This document shows, piece after piece, positions 31,012 through 40,278 of a stretch of 64,000 nucleotides of DNA. The stretch comes from Paramoeba atlantica (taxonomy: Eukaryota; Discosea). Location of the stretch: NCBI GenBank assembly GCA_977017575.1, contig CDRNVI010000099.1, positions 62,001 through 126,000 on the forward strand, written 5' to 3'. The notes below the pieces were generated by a model that was not told the origin of the DNA, searched no databases, and saw only the letters and a program-made list of their open reading frames with translations. The translations under genes and the position numbers were made by a program. Positions within the stretch are counted from its first letter, which is position 1. Each line of letters opens with the position of its first letter.

Positions 31012-31247
31012 TAAGACTACTATTACGTGTATTAAAGTTGTAACGATCTATTACAAAAGTTGTAACGATCAATTATATACAGATGTATACTTATCTGTAT
31101 TATAAATAAAACATATATGTATCATACAGATGATCTATTACGTAAATCTAAGTATATAGAGTATCTCAAGAAACGGATTACACTTTCTCATGTTGAACAT
31201 TGTTGTAAGAAAATGTTTTATAAAAGATATTACTCTACTTAATATGT

Positions 31248-31475
31248 ATTGCGGTGGTTGTATAACTACCGCTCTCCCCTCAATTATTGAAAAAAAGTGA
31301 AAAACAGTGAAAATACAAAGAGAAACACAGTTATAATAGAAGAAAAAAAATATAAGGGGGCTCCGGTGGTCCAAAGCGCAGGGAAGTGTTAGAGTATGCC
31401 GCGGCGATAATTTTCCACCCCCCCTCCCCCCTGGTACGCGCAGGAGGGGTTCAACAAGGTCAAAATTGAAAGAAA
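31248..31475. repeat. Dispersed repeat, copy 2
   Basis: Matches 893-1245 from the GCGGTGGTTGTATAACTACC hairpin through CTCCGGTGGTCCAAA, with the A/T-rich middle of copy 1 missing, to the C-rich end and GCGCAGGA. Confidence 0.65.
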
Positions 31476-31657
31476 CATTGCTGATGCCTTCACGGCAGAA
31501 ACGATTCCGCACTCCCACAGCAGTCCTTTCCGCCCGGCTCTGAATTAGACGCTCAGAGCGTCTTATCGAAGTCTCAGAGAGCTTTCTAGGGCGACCTCCC
31601 TTGTTAATGCGTTGCGTCGTCCCGTTCATCGACCTTATTGTGCTCACTGCACCTACA
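31450..31657 (-). mobile_element. N-terminal fragment of an older Tc1-type transposase
   Basis: The minus frame reads MNGTTQRINKGGRPRKLSET, then SIRRSERLIQSRAERTAVGV. This is the arrangement of Tc1 transposases between the two helix-turn-helix units: a GRPRK hook followed by a helix rich in Arg and Leu. The stretch is cut at a TA by the element at 31664-32711, so it predates that insertion. Confidence 0.5.
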
Positions 31658-31663
31658 CTTATA

Positions 31664-32711
31664 CAGGGGGGATCACCAATATCAGGACACCTCCCATTTT
31701 TGGGCCGTGGGTCCGTTTCACCTGAGTTTTGTTGCAAAAGAGAGATCTCGACGCGAATATGATCGGAACGACATTTTGCGCCTATTTAAACACACTTGCA
31801 AAAAATAGTATAAAAAAATAAAAAAAAATCTCCGGTCCGGAACGCGCGAATGGATTGGGCATGGATTGCTTGTTTTAATTTTTACTGTTTTTCTTGTTTG
31901 TAGTATATACTTAGGGGAGACTAAATTGCTAGTTTTGGGCTGAGAAAAAAGGTACATCTGTGGACAGAAAAAGAATTGCTAATTTGATTGTTTGTTTTCA
32001 ACTCGTATACCCCCCCCCCAATGGACCTACTTGGTTCGTCTACTGGGTCAAAATATAGAGGCAATGCCGCGATTCATACTTCTCCCCCCTTATTAATTGC
32101 AAAAAAAAAAAAATCTCCAAAAAATATGCAAATTTATGTAAAAATCCCGTTAAAATTGTCTATTAAAGGATATAATTCTCTTTTATTGCACCGGGTCATG
32201 GGCAAGCTCGTCGTGCGGGATTGAAAGCAGGCCTAAAAATTATTGATTGGCCCTCAAAGTCATCTGACATAAACTTGATAGAAAACTTGTGGTCAATCAT
32301 GGATGACTACATTCATAGTTCTTTGCGTCCGAAAATTAGGCATGAATTGCGAGAGGCCATACCCAAGGCTATTGAATATCTCCTAACCGAAAAGCGGGAT
32401 ATCCTAGAGAAGACTCTGAAGAGCCTCCCAAAACGGTTAGAAGAGTTACGAAAGTGTAACGGAGGGGTTATTTCATACTAAATAACTTTTTCAATGCTTT
32501 TTAAGACATTTTTATCCACATTTTCAAATGTGCAAATTTTGAAAAAAATCGTTTTTGTCGTACACACCCTACTTTTTAGGTGTGTTTCAATAGGCGCAAA
32601 ATGTCGTTCCGATGATATTCGCGTCGAGATCTCTCTTTTGCAACAAAAATCAGGTGAAACGGACACATGGCACAAAAATGGCGGGTGTCCCGATATTGGT
32701 GATCCCCCCTG
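31664..32711 (+). mobile_element. Tc1/mariner element, internally deleted
   Basis: It begins CAGGGGGGATCACCAATATC and ends GATATTGGTGATCCCCCCTG, with TA on both sides (31662-31663, 32712-32713). The inverted ends extend at least 130 bases (to AAACACACTTGCAAAAAATAG on the left). Inside, 32221-32481 encodes only the end of a DDE transposase: IDWPSKSSDINLIENLWSIM with the catalytic Glu, then KTLKSLPKRLEELRKCNGG. The two Asp positions are gone. A solo end of the same family is at 13924. Confidence 0.9.
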
Positions 32712-32723
32712 TATAGTGTACCT

Positions 32724-33076
32724 ACACTCATATATTTCCGCACCCCGGGTTACACACTTCATTTTCCGACTGAAGACTTCAGTTATATATCTTTTTGATT
32801 CACTTCAGATTGTAGTTTCAGAAAGTTTTATACACTTCAGAAGTGTGAAACGAAATACATGAGAGGCTGCGGATGGCGAGGTTTCACGAAGTTTCGCGAG
32901 ATTTCCCCCGCAGCCCCTCACATGTAAATACAGTATACGAAACAAAAGGCCGTTCTGGTCAGACTTTTATTGTAACTCAAAGATTGTTTTATTCAGACTT
33001 TGAGACGGTGATTAATCTCCTTGAGTGAGACTTCACTGATGTCAATACCTCCAATAAAATTCTAAAGAGTCAGGGA
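32724..33076. repeat. Spacer with foldback 32859-32924
   Basis: CATGAGAGGCTGCGG (32859-32873) pairs with CCGCAGCCCCTCACATG (32908-32924). Similar sequence (TTTCGCGGTGTTTCAC then CCGCAGCCCCTC) is found at 7587-7618. No gene is seen. Confidence 0.55.
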
Positions 33077-33455
33077 TTAAGCACCGAAGCCAAAATTTAC
33101 TGCAGAGCGTAACTCTGATTCGTGTTTCTTGCGGCACAGTAGATCGGAGTTACCCACTAGGAACACCTTTTTGACAGAGCGTGGCAAATGCGTTAGGTCA
33201 ACAATACCTGAAAACATATTGCAAGTCAATCCCATGAACTTCAAAGTCGAAGGAAGGGAGGTAAGATCGAGAGTCCCGCTTAGTCGATTAAACGAGAGCG
33301 AAAACTTTTCTAAGTGTGGAGGAAGATTTGTGAGGCAAATTTCGCCAGTAAACATATTATTGTTCAGAAAAAGCGATTTCATGGTTTGCGGAAGAGATGG
33401 TAAGTCCAGTTCTCCTTGAAACTGATTCTGCGCAATATTATATCTATACAGGGCA
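33077..33455 (-). pseudogene. LRR gene 8, 3' half (split by LINE)
   Basis: From LYRYNIAQNQFQGELD onward this is the second half of an LRR gene: repeats LPQTMKSLFLNNNMFTGEIC, LPPHLEKFSLSFNRLSGTLD, LPSTLKFMGLTCNMFSGIVD and LPRSVKKVFLVGNSDLLC, then RKKHESELRSAVNFGFGA. Nothing upstream in frame belongs to the LRR family; the sequence above 33456 is LINE 3' end. The 5' half is at 37104-37492. Joined, the two would give about 255 residues, normal for this family, so the gene was whole before the insertion. Confidence 0.85.
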
Positions 33456-33519
33456 TTACCTGTAGAGTAATAAAGTCTAACAGGACGTACGCATATGACG
33501 TCGCCTGCTAGACCATTTG

Positions 33520-35027
33520 CTAACCAAAGCTTTGGTTGTCCCATAAAGGGGATTCCCTTTTCAGCCAGAGTTGAAAGCTGCTCCGGATCGCCGTTCGGAT
33601 GACTTCGACACGGCACTTATCTGAGAGTGCCTTGTCACCCAAAAAGAGACGGTTGATGTGACGCAGCGTCGTAGAAGGGAGACCTCTAGCTCCAACTTCA
33701 AAGCATATCAAGTGGCAGTCTGAGTACCTTATTTTCGTCGGTGTAGAATATTTATGTACTTTTCTACTTTTCGGCAGTGGGCTTCGTGTACGTTTTCCTC
33801 CCAGGGCATCGTCAACTCAACGATAAATTCAGTTCCGTCGTTGAGTTTGACGATTCCATCTGGGCGAAGCTGTGTTTCCAGGTCGGACCACCATGCGGGT
33901 AGTTGACGTAGGTGTGGGAGATCAAAATGTGCCTCTGCGGTATGGGGGGAAGAGAGTATCGCGTTTGCAAAGGTGGAGAGTACACAATCATGGCGATATG
34001 TGTAACGTCCCTGTTCTAGTGATACCTTGCACGAGGATAAGAGGTGTCGTAATGTTTCCGGTTCTTGTTTACAAATTCGGCATTGTACTGTATCTGTGCC
34101 GTGAATTCCCCATGTCCTCAGCATTGTCCTAGTAGGGAGAGTGTTTTGTACCATTAAAGAAGTTGCGAAGCGGCTAAGGGAAGTGCTACGTAGTCCGTTT
34201 ATCGCGGCGCTGAAATCTTTCGCCTGTTCTTCCTCGGAGGCTATATCCCACCACTGAATAGCGAACGTTGACCTGCGGCGTAGTGCGTTGATCATTCGGT
34301 CCTCATTAAGCTCAAGAAGAGTTCGTTTTGCGAGGTCGCGATCCTCCAGTATGTGTGTGATGTCACATGCTGGTCGAATTTGGCCTTTCCTGCGCTTATG
34401 TTCTTCAGCCCGTATTCTTTCCTGCAGTGCGGCGGTAACGTTCGGGTCTCGGGACCGCTTCATTTGACAGAGAAGATCAGCTGTACAGTCCTCCCAGAGT
34501 CTGGACAAGCTGCAGATGTTCCATCCACGCTGAGAGTAGATTGCTTCGCTGCATGTAGTTCTAGCCGCATTGATCCACCGTTTCAGGGAGTGAGTACACA
34601 TTTTCTGAAGGCGTAAAATAAAGTTGAGCGTGATACATGGGTGTATAGTAAAGGTGAAGCGTAGCCGAGAGATGATTGCGTGTTGATATATCCAAATTTT
34701 TGATGGGAGGTCGTCGGCCGACTGCTCCAAGGAGGAGGCGTGGTCACGCGAAATAATCTCGTATGGTGGAAGTGTTGGGACCGTTTGGGGCTTTGATGGC
34801 TGTACTTCTTCTTTGTCGTCGGTGCGAAGGAGCAGAACGATCCGAAACGCCGATAACCCAGGGACCGCTCTCCCGTTCAGTACCTTGTTTACCGCTTTAC
34901 CCATTGAGCTAGGTGATGCGTAGTGGTTGTATAATTCCAGGCGGCTGTCGTGAAAAAGAGAAACCCAGTTCGCGTGGCGGGAAATGTGACTTGTTGAGTC
35001 TACTCTACTAACTTCTAAAAAAGTCAC
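33520..35027 (-). CDS. LINE ORF 2 remnant: zinc finger and restriction-like nuclease
   Basis: The frame 35027-33729 (432 aa) starts with ATG inside the end of ORF 1 (20-base overlap, +1 frame). Residues 107-123 (LPSKIWIYQHAIISRLR) align to the region after the RT in the 23201 LINE. C316, C319, H328 and C333 form a CCHC finger (CRICKQEPETLRHLLSSC). The nuclease has RPD (388-390) and E404 in FIVELTMPWEEN, the core of the restriction-like fold. At 33729 the frame stops, and the nuclease continues in another frame to 33520 (CFEVGARGLPSTTL to LWDNQSFG), so one frameshift has occurred. No RT is encoded. Confidence 0.8.
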
Positions 35028-37026
35028 ACGCTCTCTTTTCCATAAGTTCGTCTACGGTACACGTTTCTACGACGATGTCGTGTGCTGCACTTTTCCCATT
35101 GAGCGCTTTGGACAGGGCGGCTTCAGCCCCCTGGGGGGAAGGGATACGACTACGCACAAGTTGGCTTACGCATGCTGCATGCACATCCGGGAAATATCTC
35201 CATGTGTTGTCGTTGACGAGGCGGAGTTTGACAGGTTTTGACCGGGACTGGATAAAGTGGAAACGTTGCTTGTGTCGGTTATGGGTTACGGGATGCGTGG
35301 GGTCCTGGGGCGGCGGGAGATACTGTGACGGGCTGTAGGGAGTTTGTGTGGGAATCTGGGGACCCTCGGATTCATCCGAATGTAAATGGGTGTCCAGTTG
35401 TGATGGGGGTAAGAGGCTTCCTTGTTCAAGCGGCGGGCTTTGTATTCGCCCTACGCTGTGCGCTTGTTGGAAAACCCAGGATGGGACTTCGTCATCGCCA
35501 TTCTCATTCCGCGGACTGTGTTGGTGTGCTGGGGAAGATGAGTCCAAGAGAATGATACTTTCCGGTGCCTTGTTTTTGGGAGTCGGGATGGCTGGTTCCC
35601 TGGCAACGGCACGGTCAGCTGTCGTAGTGGTTGTGTTTAGGGACCGTGTGACGAGATTCTTGAGAAGGGTACATGGGCCGGTGGGTAGAGTATCCTGCCC
35701 ATCCAGTTTGCTTATCGGTGTGTCAAGCGAAGTCAACGGTGTGCCAGTGCGTTTGCAGCAAGGATGGCCGCACCCTGCCTTGTTCTTACATTTATGCTTA
35801 CAGGGCTCAACACGGTCTGCTTGTTCGGAGGCGGGGCCTAGGCCTTGCTTGCAGCACACGTGCTTACATTGATCTTTACTCTTGCAGATATGCTTGCATA
35901 CTCTAGTTAAGGCGTGGACCTGAAGTTGTGTTGGAGATTTAGGTTTGGGGAGGCTTTGGGAGTCCGGAGTTTGACATGGAACGCCGTTGAAAAGTAGGAA
36001 TTTGGCAAGCGAGCAGGCAGTTGATGCGACGGCACGACCGACGGTAACAGTGGGTGATTTTTGATGGGGAGTAACCTCCTTGGGTGGGGGTACATGTAAA
36101 TCGTGTTCGTCTTTTGGACAGGGTGCTATTGTGTACGACAAGCGTTCCTGTCCGGTGCTGCTGTGAGGTCGTACGGTTACCGCCGGGGTTGAGGGAGTGC
36201 CGTTAGCGTACGGTTGAGTGCGGCTTGAAAACAGATATCGTGTTGCAGCTCGCGCTGCCATGCCAAGTAGGTTGCTTGATTTCGGTACTTTCACATCCTG
36301 TGTTACGTGGTCACGGGTGCATGGCGGTGACGTTTCGTCCCTTTGTCGCGTACTTGGAGCTTCTTTGGGCCCGGATTCTTGGCCGCTCGCCGTAGTGCTC
36401 GTGAGTTCGTATGTTGTTGGTGTAAGATTACGTTTGCAACATGGGTGCCCGCAGGTCTGTTTGTTTTTACAGACATGCTTACAGGGTGTGCTACGTTGTA
36501 CCGGCATTACACTCACAGCCGTGATCACCTTTACGTCTTCTCTTGCATCCACCGGTGCGTCACTTCTCTTATTGTTGTACGTATCCGGTTTTACTACGCG
36601 TACCAGGTGTCGTTTGCAGCATGGGTGTTCACAGTGAGCTTTGTCCTTGCAGCGGTGTTTGCACTCCGGAACCGTTTGTTGTGTGGTGGGGGGGACGGGG
36701 TGAGGGGGAAGTTCGTTTGTGTGAGGAGTGACCAGGATATGTGGCCGCGTTACACCCCGCTTGCAACAGGGGTGTCCGCAGGTGCTTTTGTCCTTACAAG
36801 GATGTTTGCATGGAGCTGGGGGTGCTTCTCCTGTGTCGCTGGTAAGGGACTCATTGCTCTTTTGGGATATGAGAGCCTGGACGGTTCGGGTAGCAGATTT
36901 TGCAACCCTGTCTGTGGGAGTGCCTTTCAGGGACAGGTTTTTGTTTTGGTTAGACACGTCGCGTGGTCTCTTAGGAGAGTCCTGCGACGCCTGGTGTGTG
37001 CCCTTCCCTAGTAGTAAGCAAAACAT
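35008..37026 (-). CDS. LINE ORF 1: protein with five CHCC zinc fingers, 672 aa
   Basis: Five copies of a compact cysteine motif, CKHxCKxKxxCxHPCCKR, lie at residues 73-90, 122-139, 182-199, 377-393 and 409-426, separated by Pro/Thr/Ser-rich linkers. Similar C-x-H-x-C...C-x-H-x-C-C clusters occur at the end of HFM1/MER3-type helicases; here they probably bind nucleic acid to guide the element to its target. The C-terminal 150 residues are Pro/Gln-rich and then RFHFIQSRSKPVKLRLV, suggesting a folded domain. The ORF is uninterrupted over 2 kb. A long antisense frame (36343-37011) is its shadow. Confidence 0.8.
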   Translation of the reverse strand: MFCLLLGKGTHQASQDSPKRPRDVSNQNKNLSLKGTPTDRVAKSATRTVQALISQKSNESLTSDTGEAPPAPCKHPCKDKSTCGHPCCKRGVTRPHILVTPHTNELPPHPVPPTTQQTVPECKHRCKDKAHCEHPCCKRHLVRVVKPDTYNNKRSDAPVDAREDVKVITAVSVMPVQRSTPCKHVCKNKQTCGHPCCKRNLTPTTYELTSTTASGQESGPKEAPSTRQRDETSPPCTRDHVTQDVKVPKSSNLLGMAARAATRYLFSSRTQPYANGTPSTPAVTVRPHSSTGQERLSYTIAPCPKDEHDLHVPPPKEVTPHQKSPTVTVGRAVASTACSLAKFLLFNGVPCQTPDSQSLPKPKSPTQLQVHALTRVCKHICKSKDQCKHVCCKQGLGPASEQADRVEPCKHKCKNKAGCGHPCCKRTGTPLTSLDTPISKLDGQDTLPTGPCTLLKNLVTRSLNTTTTTADRAVAREPAIPTPKNKAPESIILLDSSSPAHQHSPRNENGDDEVPSWVFQQAHSVGRIQSPPLEQGSLLPPSQLDTHLHSDESEGPQIPTQTPYSPSQYLPPPQDPTHPVTHNRHKQRFHFIQSRSKPVKLRLVNDNTWRYFPDVHAACVSQLVRSRIPSPQGAEAALSKALNGKSAAHDIVVETCTVDELMEKRACDFFRS

Positions 37027-37064
37027 GTCGTTGTAAAGGGTAGGGAAAAAATAAATAAAATCAA

Positions 37065-37091
37065 CAACAAAGTACAGAAACTGTATCTAAT
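37065..37091 (-). other. Spliced-leader-like sequence at the LINE 5' junction
   Basis: On the minus strand: CATTAGAT followed by ACAGTTTCTGTACTTTGTTG (last 20 bases at 37084-37065). The Leishmania SL exon ends CAGTTTCTGTACTTTATTG and that of T. brucei ACAGTTTCTGTACTATATTG. If the exon is 39 nt, it would extend to 37103. It is followed by TTGATTTT and not GT, so it is not an SL RNA gene with its intron but an SL already joined to an mRNA leader. The ATG of LINE ORF 1 is 39 bases downstream. Confidence 0.8.
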
Positions 37092-37103
37092 GCCTCATGT
37101 TTT

Positions 37104-37492
37104 AACGGAAGATCGCTCAGTACGATATGTCCGGTCATGGCGTTCCTTCTCCCGCTGAACAGAACAAGAGTTTGTGGGAAATATTGAATACACAACGGGC
37201 CAGATATTTTCTGCTCGTCCCAATCAATTTCAGTCATCTTATCGTCTTCGTTACATTTTACACCGTACCAATCACACACAGGGGTGTCGGTACTCCAGGA
37301 ATCGTGCAACTTCTCGAAATCTCGCACCAGTCGTGCCAGTTGATACTCTACTGGTAGAGTAGCCTGACTTATCCTTCCAGCTCGTATTAACGAGGTCCGG
37401 TTAAAGTGTAATGTCGATCCATCGGTGGTGCTGATTTTACGTCGTTTAGCCAGAATTTCGGGAGAATCGTGCGAAAACACCAGGGGAAACAT
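37104..37492 (-). pseudogene. LRR gene 8, 5' half (split by LINE)
   Basis: Starts at MFPLVFSHDSPEILAKRRK (an upstream ATG at 37570 adds 26 residues not matched in paralogs). It has a basic KRRK patch, RISQATLPVEYQLARLVRD, the cap VCDWYGVKC, and EIDWDEQKISGPL. The first repeats are FPQTLVLFSGRRNAMTGHIV and the beginning of the next (LSDLPL), where SL/LINE sequence begins. The open frame runs 13 codons into the SL, so a truncated protein of about 143 residues could still be made. Confidence 0.83.
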
Positions 37493-37718
37493 GCAGCAAA
37501 TTCGGAACACTAGAATATAGCACAAAAATATGCTAGCATACAAGCGCTGTAGAACACCATAAATATACAATGGTAGTACAGTTACAGTAGAACTGCCTGA
37601 TGCTTCTCTTTAGAGGCATACCATCGAACACCGATGGGTATAACTACAATTTTCCTTTAGTAATTATTTTCCTTTAATTTACCTGGTATGGTTCCTGTAA
37701 TACTCACGGGCACCGTAT

Positions 37719-38411
37719 TTATATGATTGTGATCCGTGTCCCGTCCATGTTAAAGTAGAACTGTGGAAAAGATGAGTCCCCTACATTGCTGAGATTTACG
37801 TGATTCTTAAAATCAAACTTTCCTTCCAAGTCAGGATTATTGTGCAGATCTAGCGACCGCAAATGCGGGGGAAGCGACGAGAACTCCACGACCCCGGAAA
37901 AAAGGTTGTCGTGAAGCTGGAGCGTTTTGAGCATCAGCGGCAAGCACACTAAGTTTGGAGTACCCGTAAATTGATTTTCACCGAGGTGCATGGACTTCAA
38001 CGGAGCCGGTAGCTGCTCCCAAAGAACTTCTCCTTCTAAATCGTTGCGCGAAAGACTCAACGTAAGCACCGTTAATGGTAGGTGCTCCCAATTCAACTTT
38101 CCACGAAGTTCGTAGTTACACAAGTAGATGGCACACATCCTTTCTTGTTTATCGCAATAGACCCCCTTCCACTTGCAAATGGATGTGTTTGTGCTCCAGG
38201 ACGAACCAGAGAACCTCGAATTGTTACGGGGAAGCTGGAGTCCGCTTACAAACCTCATCATGTCAAATACTTGAGGCACGGCAACGCCTCTCACTTTGGC
38301 TGGGCGATGAGTGGTACTTCGCTCGTTTGTGTAGTTGTCGTCCATGGAAAATCTAGCTGTCCAAAACTGGTCCCTAAGGGTCGAATTATTAGTGCAATAA
38401 ATGTTGTTCAA
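37719..38411 (-). CDS. LRR family protein 9, 230 aa
   Basis: The first ATG gives 230 residues; the second (MDDNYTNERSTTHRPAKVRG, at 38345) fits the family's N-terminal length better. It has KVRGVAVPQVFDMMRFVSGL, a diverged LPQEY box, then an insertion (PRNNSRFSG) before SWSTNTSICKWKGVYC. About four repeats follow, such as LPAPLKSMHLGENQFTGTPN and LPLMLKTLQLHDNLFSGVVE, and the C-cap ends MDGTRITII. It lies 150 bases downstream of the start of split gene 8 on the opposite side, in the same direction. Confidence 0.84.
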   Translation of the reverse strand: MNNIYCTNNSTLRDQFWTARFSMDDNYTNERSTTHRPAKVRGVAVPQVFDMMRFVSGLQLPRNNSRFSGSSWSTNTSICKWKGVYCDKQERMCAIYLCNYELRGKLNWEHLPLTVLTLSLSRNDLEGEVLWEQLPAPLKSMHLGENQFTGTPNLVCLPLMLKTLQLHDNLFSGVVEFSSLPPHLRSLDLHNNPDLEGKFDFKNHVNLSNVGDSSFPQFYFNMDGTRITII

Positions 38412-39705
38412 TTGTAAGTTTGACTACGCATTAACAATGTGCATGTACGAGGGATGAAACCTGCTGCAGAACATTACATATTATTACACAACATTTGACA
38501 CATTTGTTACTCTTTTGCGTTGATAGTTCTCCGAGGTAGGAGCCGATGGTGGGCGATGTATGATGACTAACCCTCCCAGCCAATACCTTTCATCTCCCCC
38601 CTCCGGAAAATGGTAACCCTTTCGTTGACTTCCCTTCATCTCTCTCTTCCGGAAAATGGTATCGTTCCCGATGATTCCCTTTCTTCTCTCCTCCTTCCTG
38701 AAAATGGTAAAAAACTAGAGCGGGGGTATATGCGTCTGTCTAAGCGAGAGAAAACAATTTATCACCAGCGATAACGATACTGCTTCTGTAATCACAAGCT
38801 TACGTTTTGTATGTTAGCATCTCCGTTAGACTTACGCTTACACAAGGACAATGGTGAGTCTCTAGTTCGCATTTTTTTGGCGACAGGAACAGAAAGTTTC
38901 GACTATTCCGTACAGAATTACACTCAATGTTCTAGATATCTTGTTCGAAAATTATTTCGTGTAAAAATACAAAAATACAGACTGACCAATACTAGCAGAT
39001 AATGAAAGAGAGAAAAACTTGCGCCGCGAAGGAAGAAGAAAACTTCCCAACGAATTTTGACTTGCACCGCATTCCTGGGCGGTACACTTACACTATTCAA
39101 GTGCATGATATTTATAATTCGTCAGTTCAAAAGATTTTACGAAGGGGAGCTGAAGAAGATAACCAGAGAGGTCACTATGGAACTTGTGAAGAAGTCACAC
39201 AACCTTGTTTGGAAAAAGTACGATAAAACTATATTAGATGTGACCAATCGGTATATTTGAACTACTATGCAATACTGGAACTCACTACTGGAACTACAAC
39301 TAATCGGTGTACTGGCTAATCGGTATAATGGAACTCCTGAAACAAACAATGGAAACAATCAGGTCAGAAAGACGGGACTTCGAAACAGAAGAAATAGGAG
39401 AAAAAGAGAAGGAAACAAAATAGCAAGACCTGATAAGCTCCATGAATCTGTCGCCCAGTCGAACCCGATGGAAAGTGTCGAGACTCTTCTAAAACAACAC
39501 GTACACAGCTCTGATGATATTCTTCACCACCAGTTGTGTCTACATTACGAGTGCAGATTCCGATGAGGGCTCATCGAAGCGGGAGTCCTCTCCGATAATT
39601 CTTTCGAATAACGCGACTCAGGAGGAACTGCTGCGATCACAGCGCAAATAGAAATTCTACCAACGGAGAGGTTCTTTTCTCCCTGGTAGCCTGATAGACG
39701 ATCTA
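38412..39705. other. Region without a recognised gene
   Basis: At 38585-38715 a unit of about 55 bases (TTCATCTC..., CTTCCGGAAAATGGTA) is repeated three times. The stretch 39000-39600 has several plus-strand frames of 67-99 codons that are basic and Asn/Arg-rich, without a recognisable domain. Confidence 0.4.
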
Positions 39706-40118
39706 CAGGGGTGCGAATCTAAAGGTGGGGGGGTCCAAAATTCGTAGAAGTTGTCCAATTTTGGAAAAAAATAGCGCATTGGATAGCTTTTACAGAGTTG
39801 TATGTTTTAGGATAGGTAGCTTCCGAGGTTTGGGGGTACCCGCCTTCGTGTAAGGGTCAAAAACACATATTGTAATACTTTAGTGATGTCAATAATTTCT
39901 GTAATTTGGATTGCAAAAGACAATTAGTAACCACAGTGCCCCCCGTTCCGACTAATAACAATTTCACAACGCTTCCTGAAACTCTTCAACGTTTTCTGAA
40001 CCGTTGCAGAGTGGGTCTGTTTCAATTTAAGGAAAGACCCCTCAATGGCGGCTTCCAGTTGCTGTCCGGAAGTTCGAAGAAGCACATCCGGCCGAAGACG
40101 TTGTACTCTGGGGTACAA
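39706..40118 (-). mobile_element. Deleted copy of the DD32E Tc1 element
   Basis: Begins CAGGGGTGCGAATCTAAAGG after a TA (39704-39705). On the minus strand it carries the last 49 codons of the transposase (QLEAAIEGSFLKLKQTHSAT to GGHCGY), then breaks off near 40060. This is the 3' third of the 25357-26883 element in reverse orientation. Confidence 0.85.
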
Positions 40119-40278
40119 ATCACACGCTAAATATGTGTGCGTACGAGAAATACCCTCCCCAAATTATCGCATGCCACCCAAGTGTACGCGGTATTGCAAT
40201 ACAAATATCATTATATTCTCCCACATATCAAGGGTCTTTGATATGTGATTTATTTGAAACTAAGAATACCCAAGCAAT

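Larger units (their letters stand above)
33456..37064 (-). mobile_element. LINE lacking RT, with zinc-finger array and nuclease, 5' SL-tagged
   Basis: Inserted in an LRR gene. On the minus strand: SL-like bases (37091-37065), a 38-base leader (TTGATTTTATTTATTTTTTC onward), a zinc-finger ORF (37026-35008), a second ORF with the post-RT region and nuclease (35027-33729), and the nuclease tail in another frame (33711-33520). The end is near 33456, without an obvious poly-A. The RT palm present in the related LINE at 23201 is absent: the text passes from a linker (SSLEQSADD) directly to LPSKIWIYQHAIISRLRF. It is therefore a non-autonomous deletion derivative. Confidence 0.85.

Noticed and set aside
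31138-31737. A 199-codon minus-strand gene
   Set aside because: It is a chance read-through of a Tc1 terminal repeat, an older Tc1 fragment and the dispersed repeat.
33077-33616. A 179-residue LRR gene starting at 33616
   Set aside because: The first 55 codons are LINE 3' sequence read in an accidental frame; the true LRR part begins near 33455.
36343-37011. Plus-strand frame of 222 codons
   Set aside because: It lies antisense to the zinc-finger ORF; its cysteines and repeats are shadows of the CKHxC codons.
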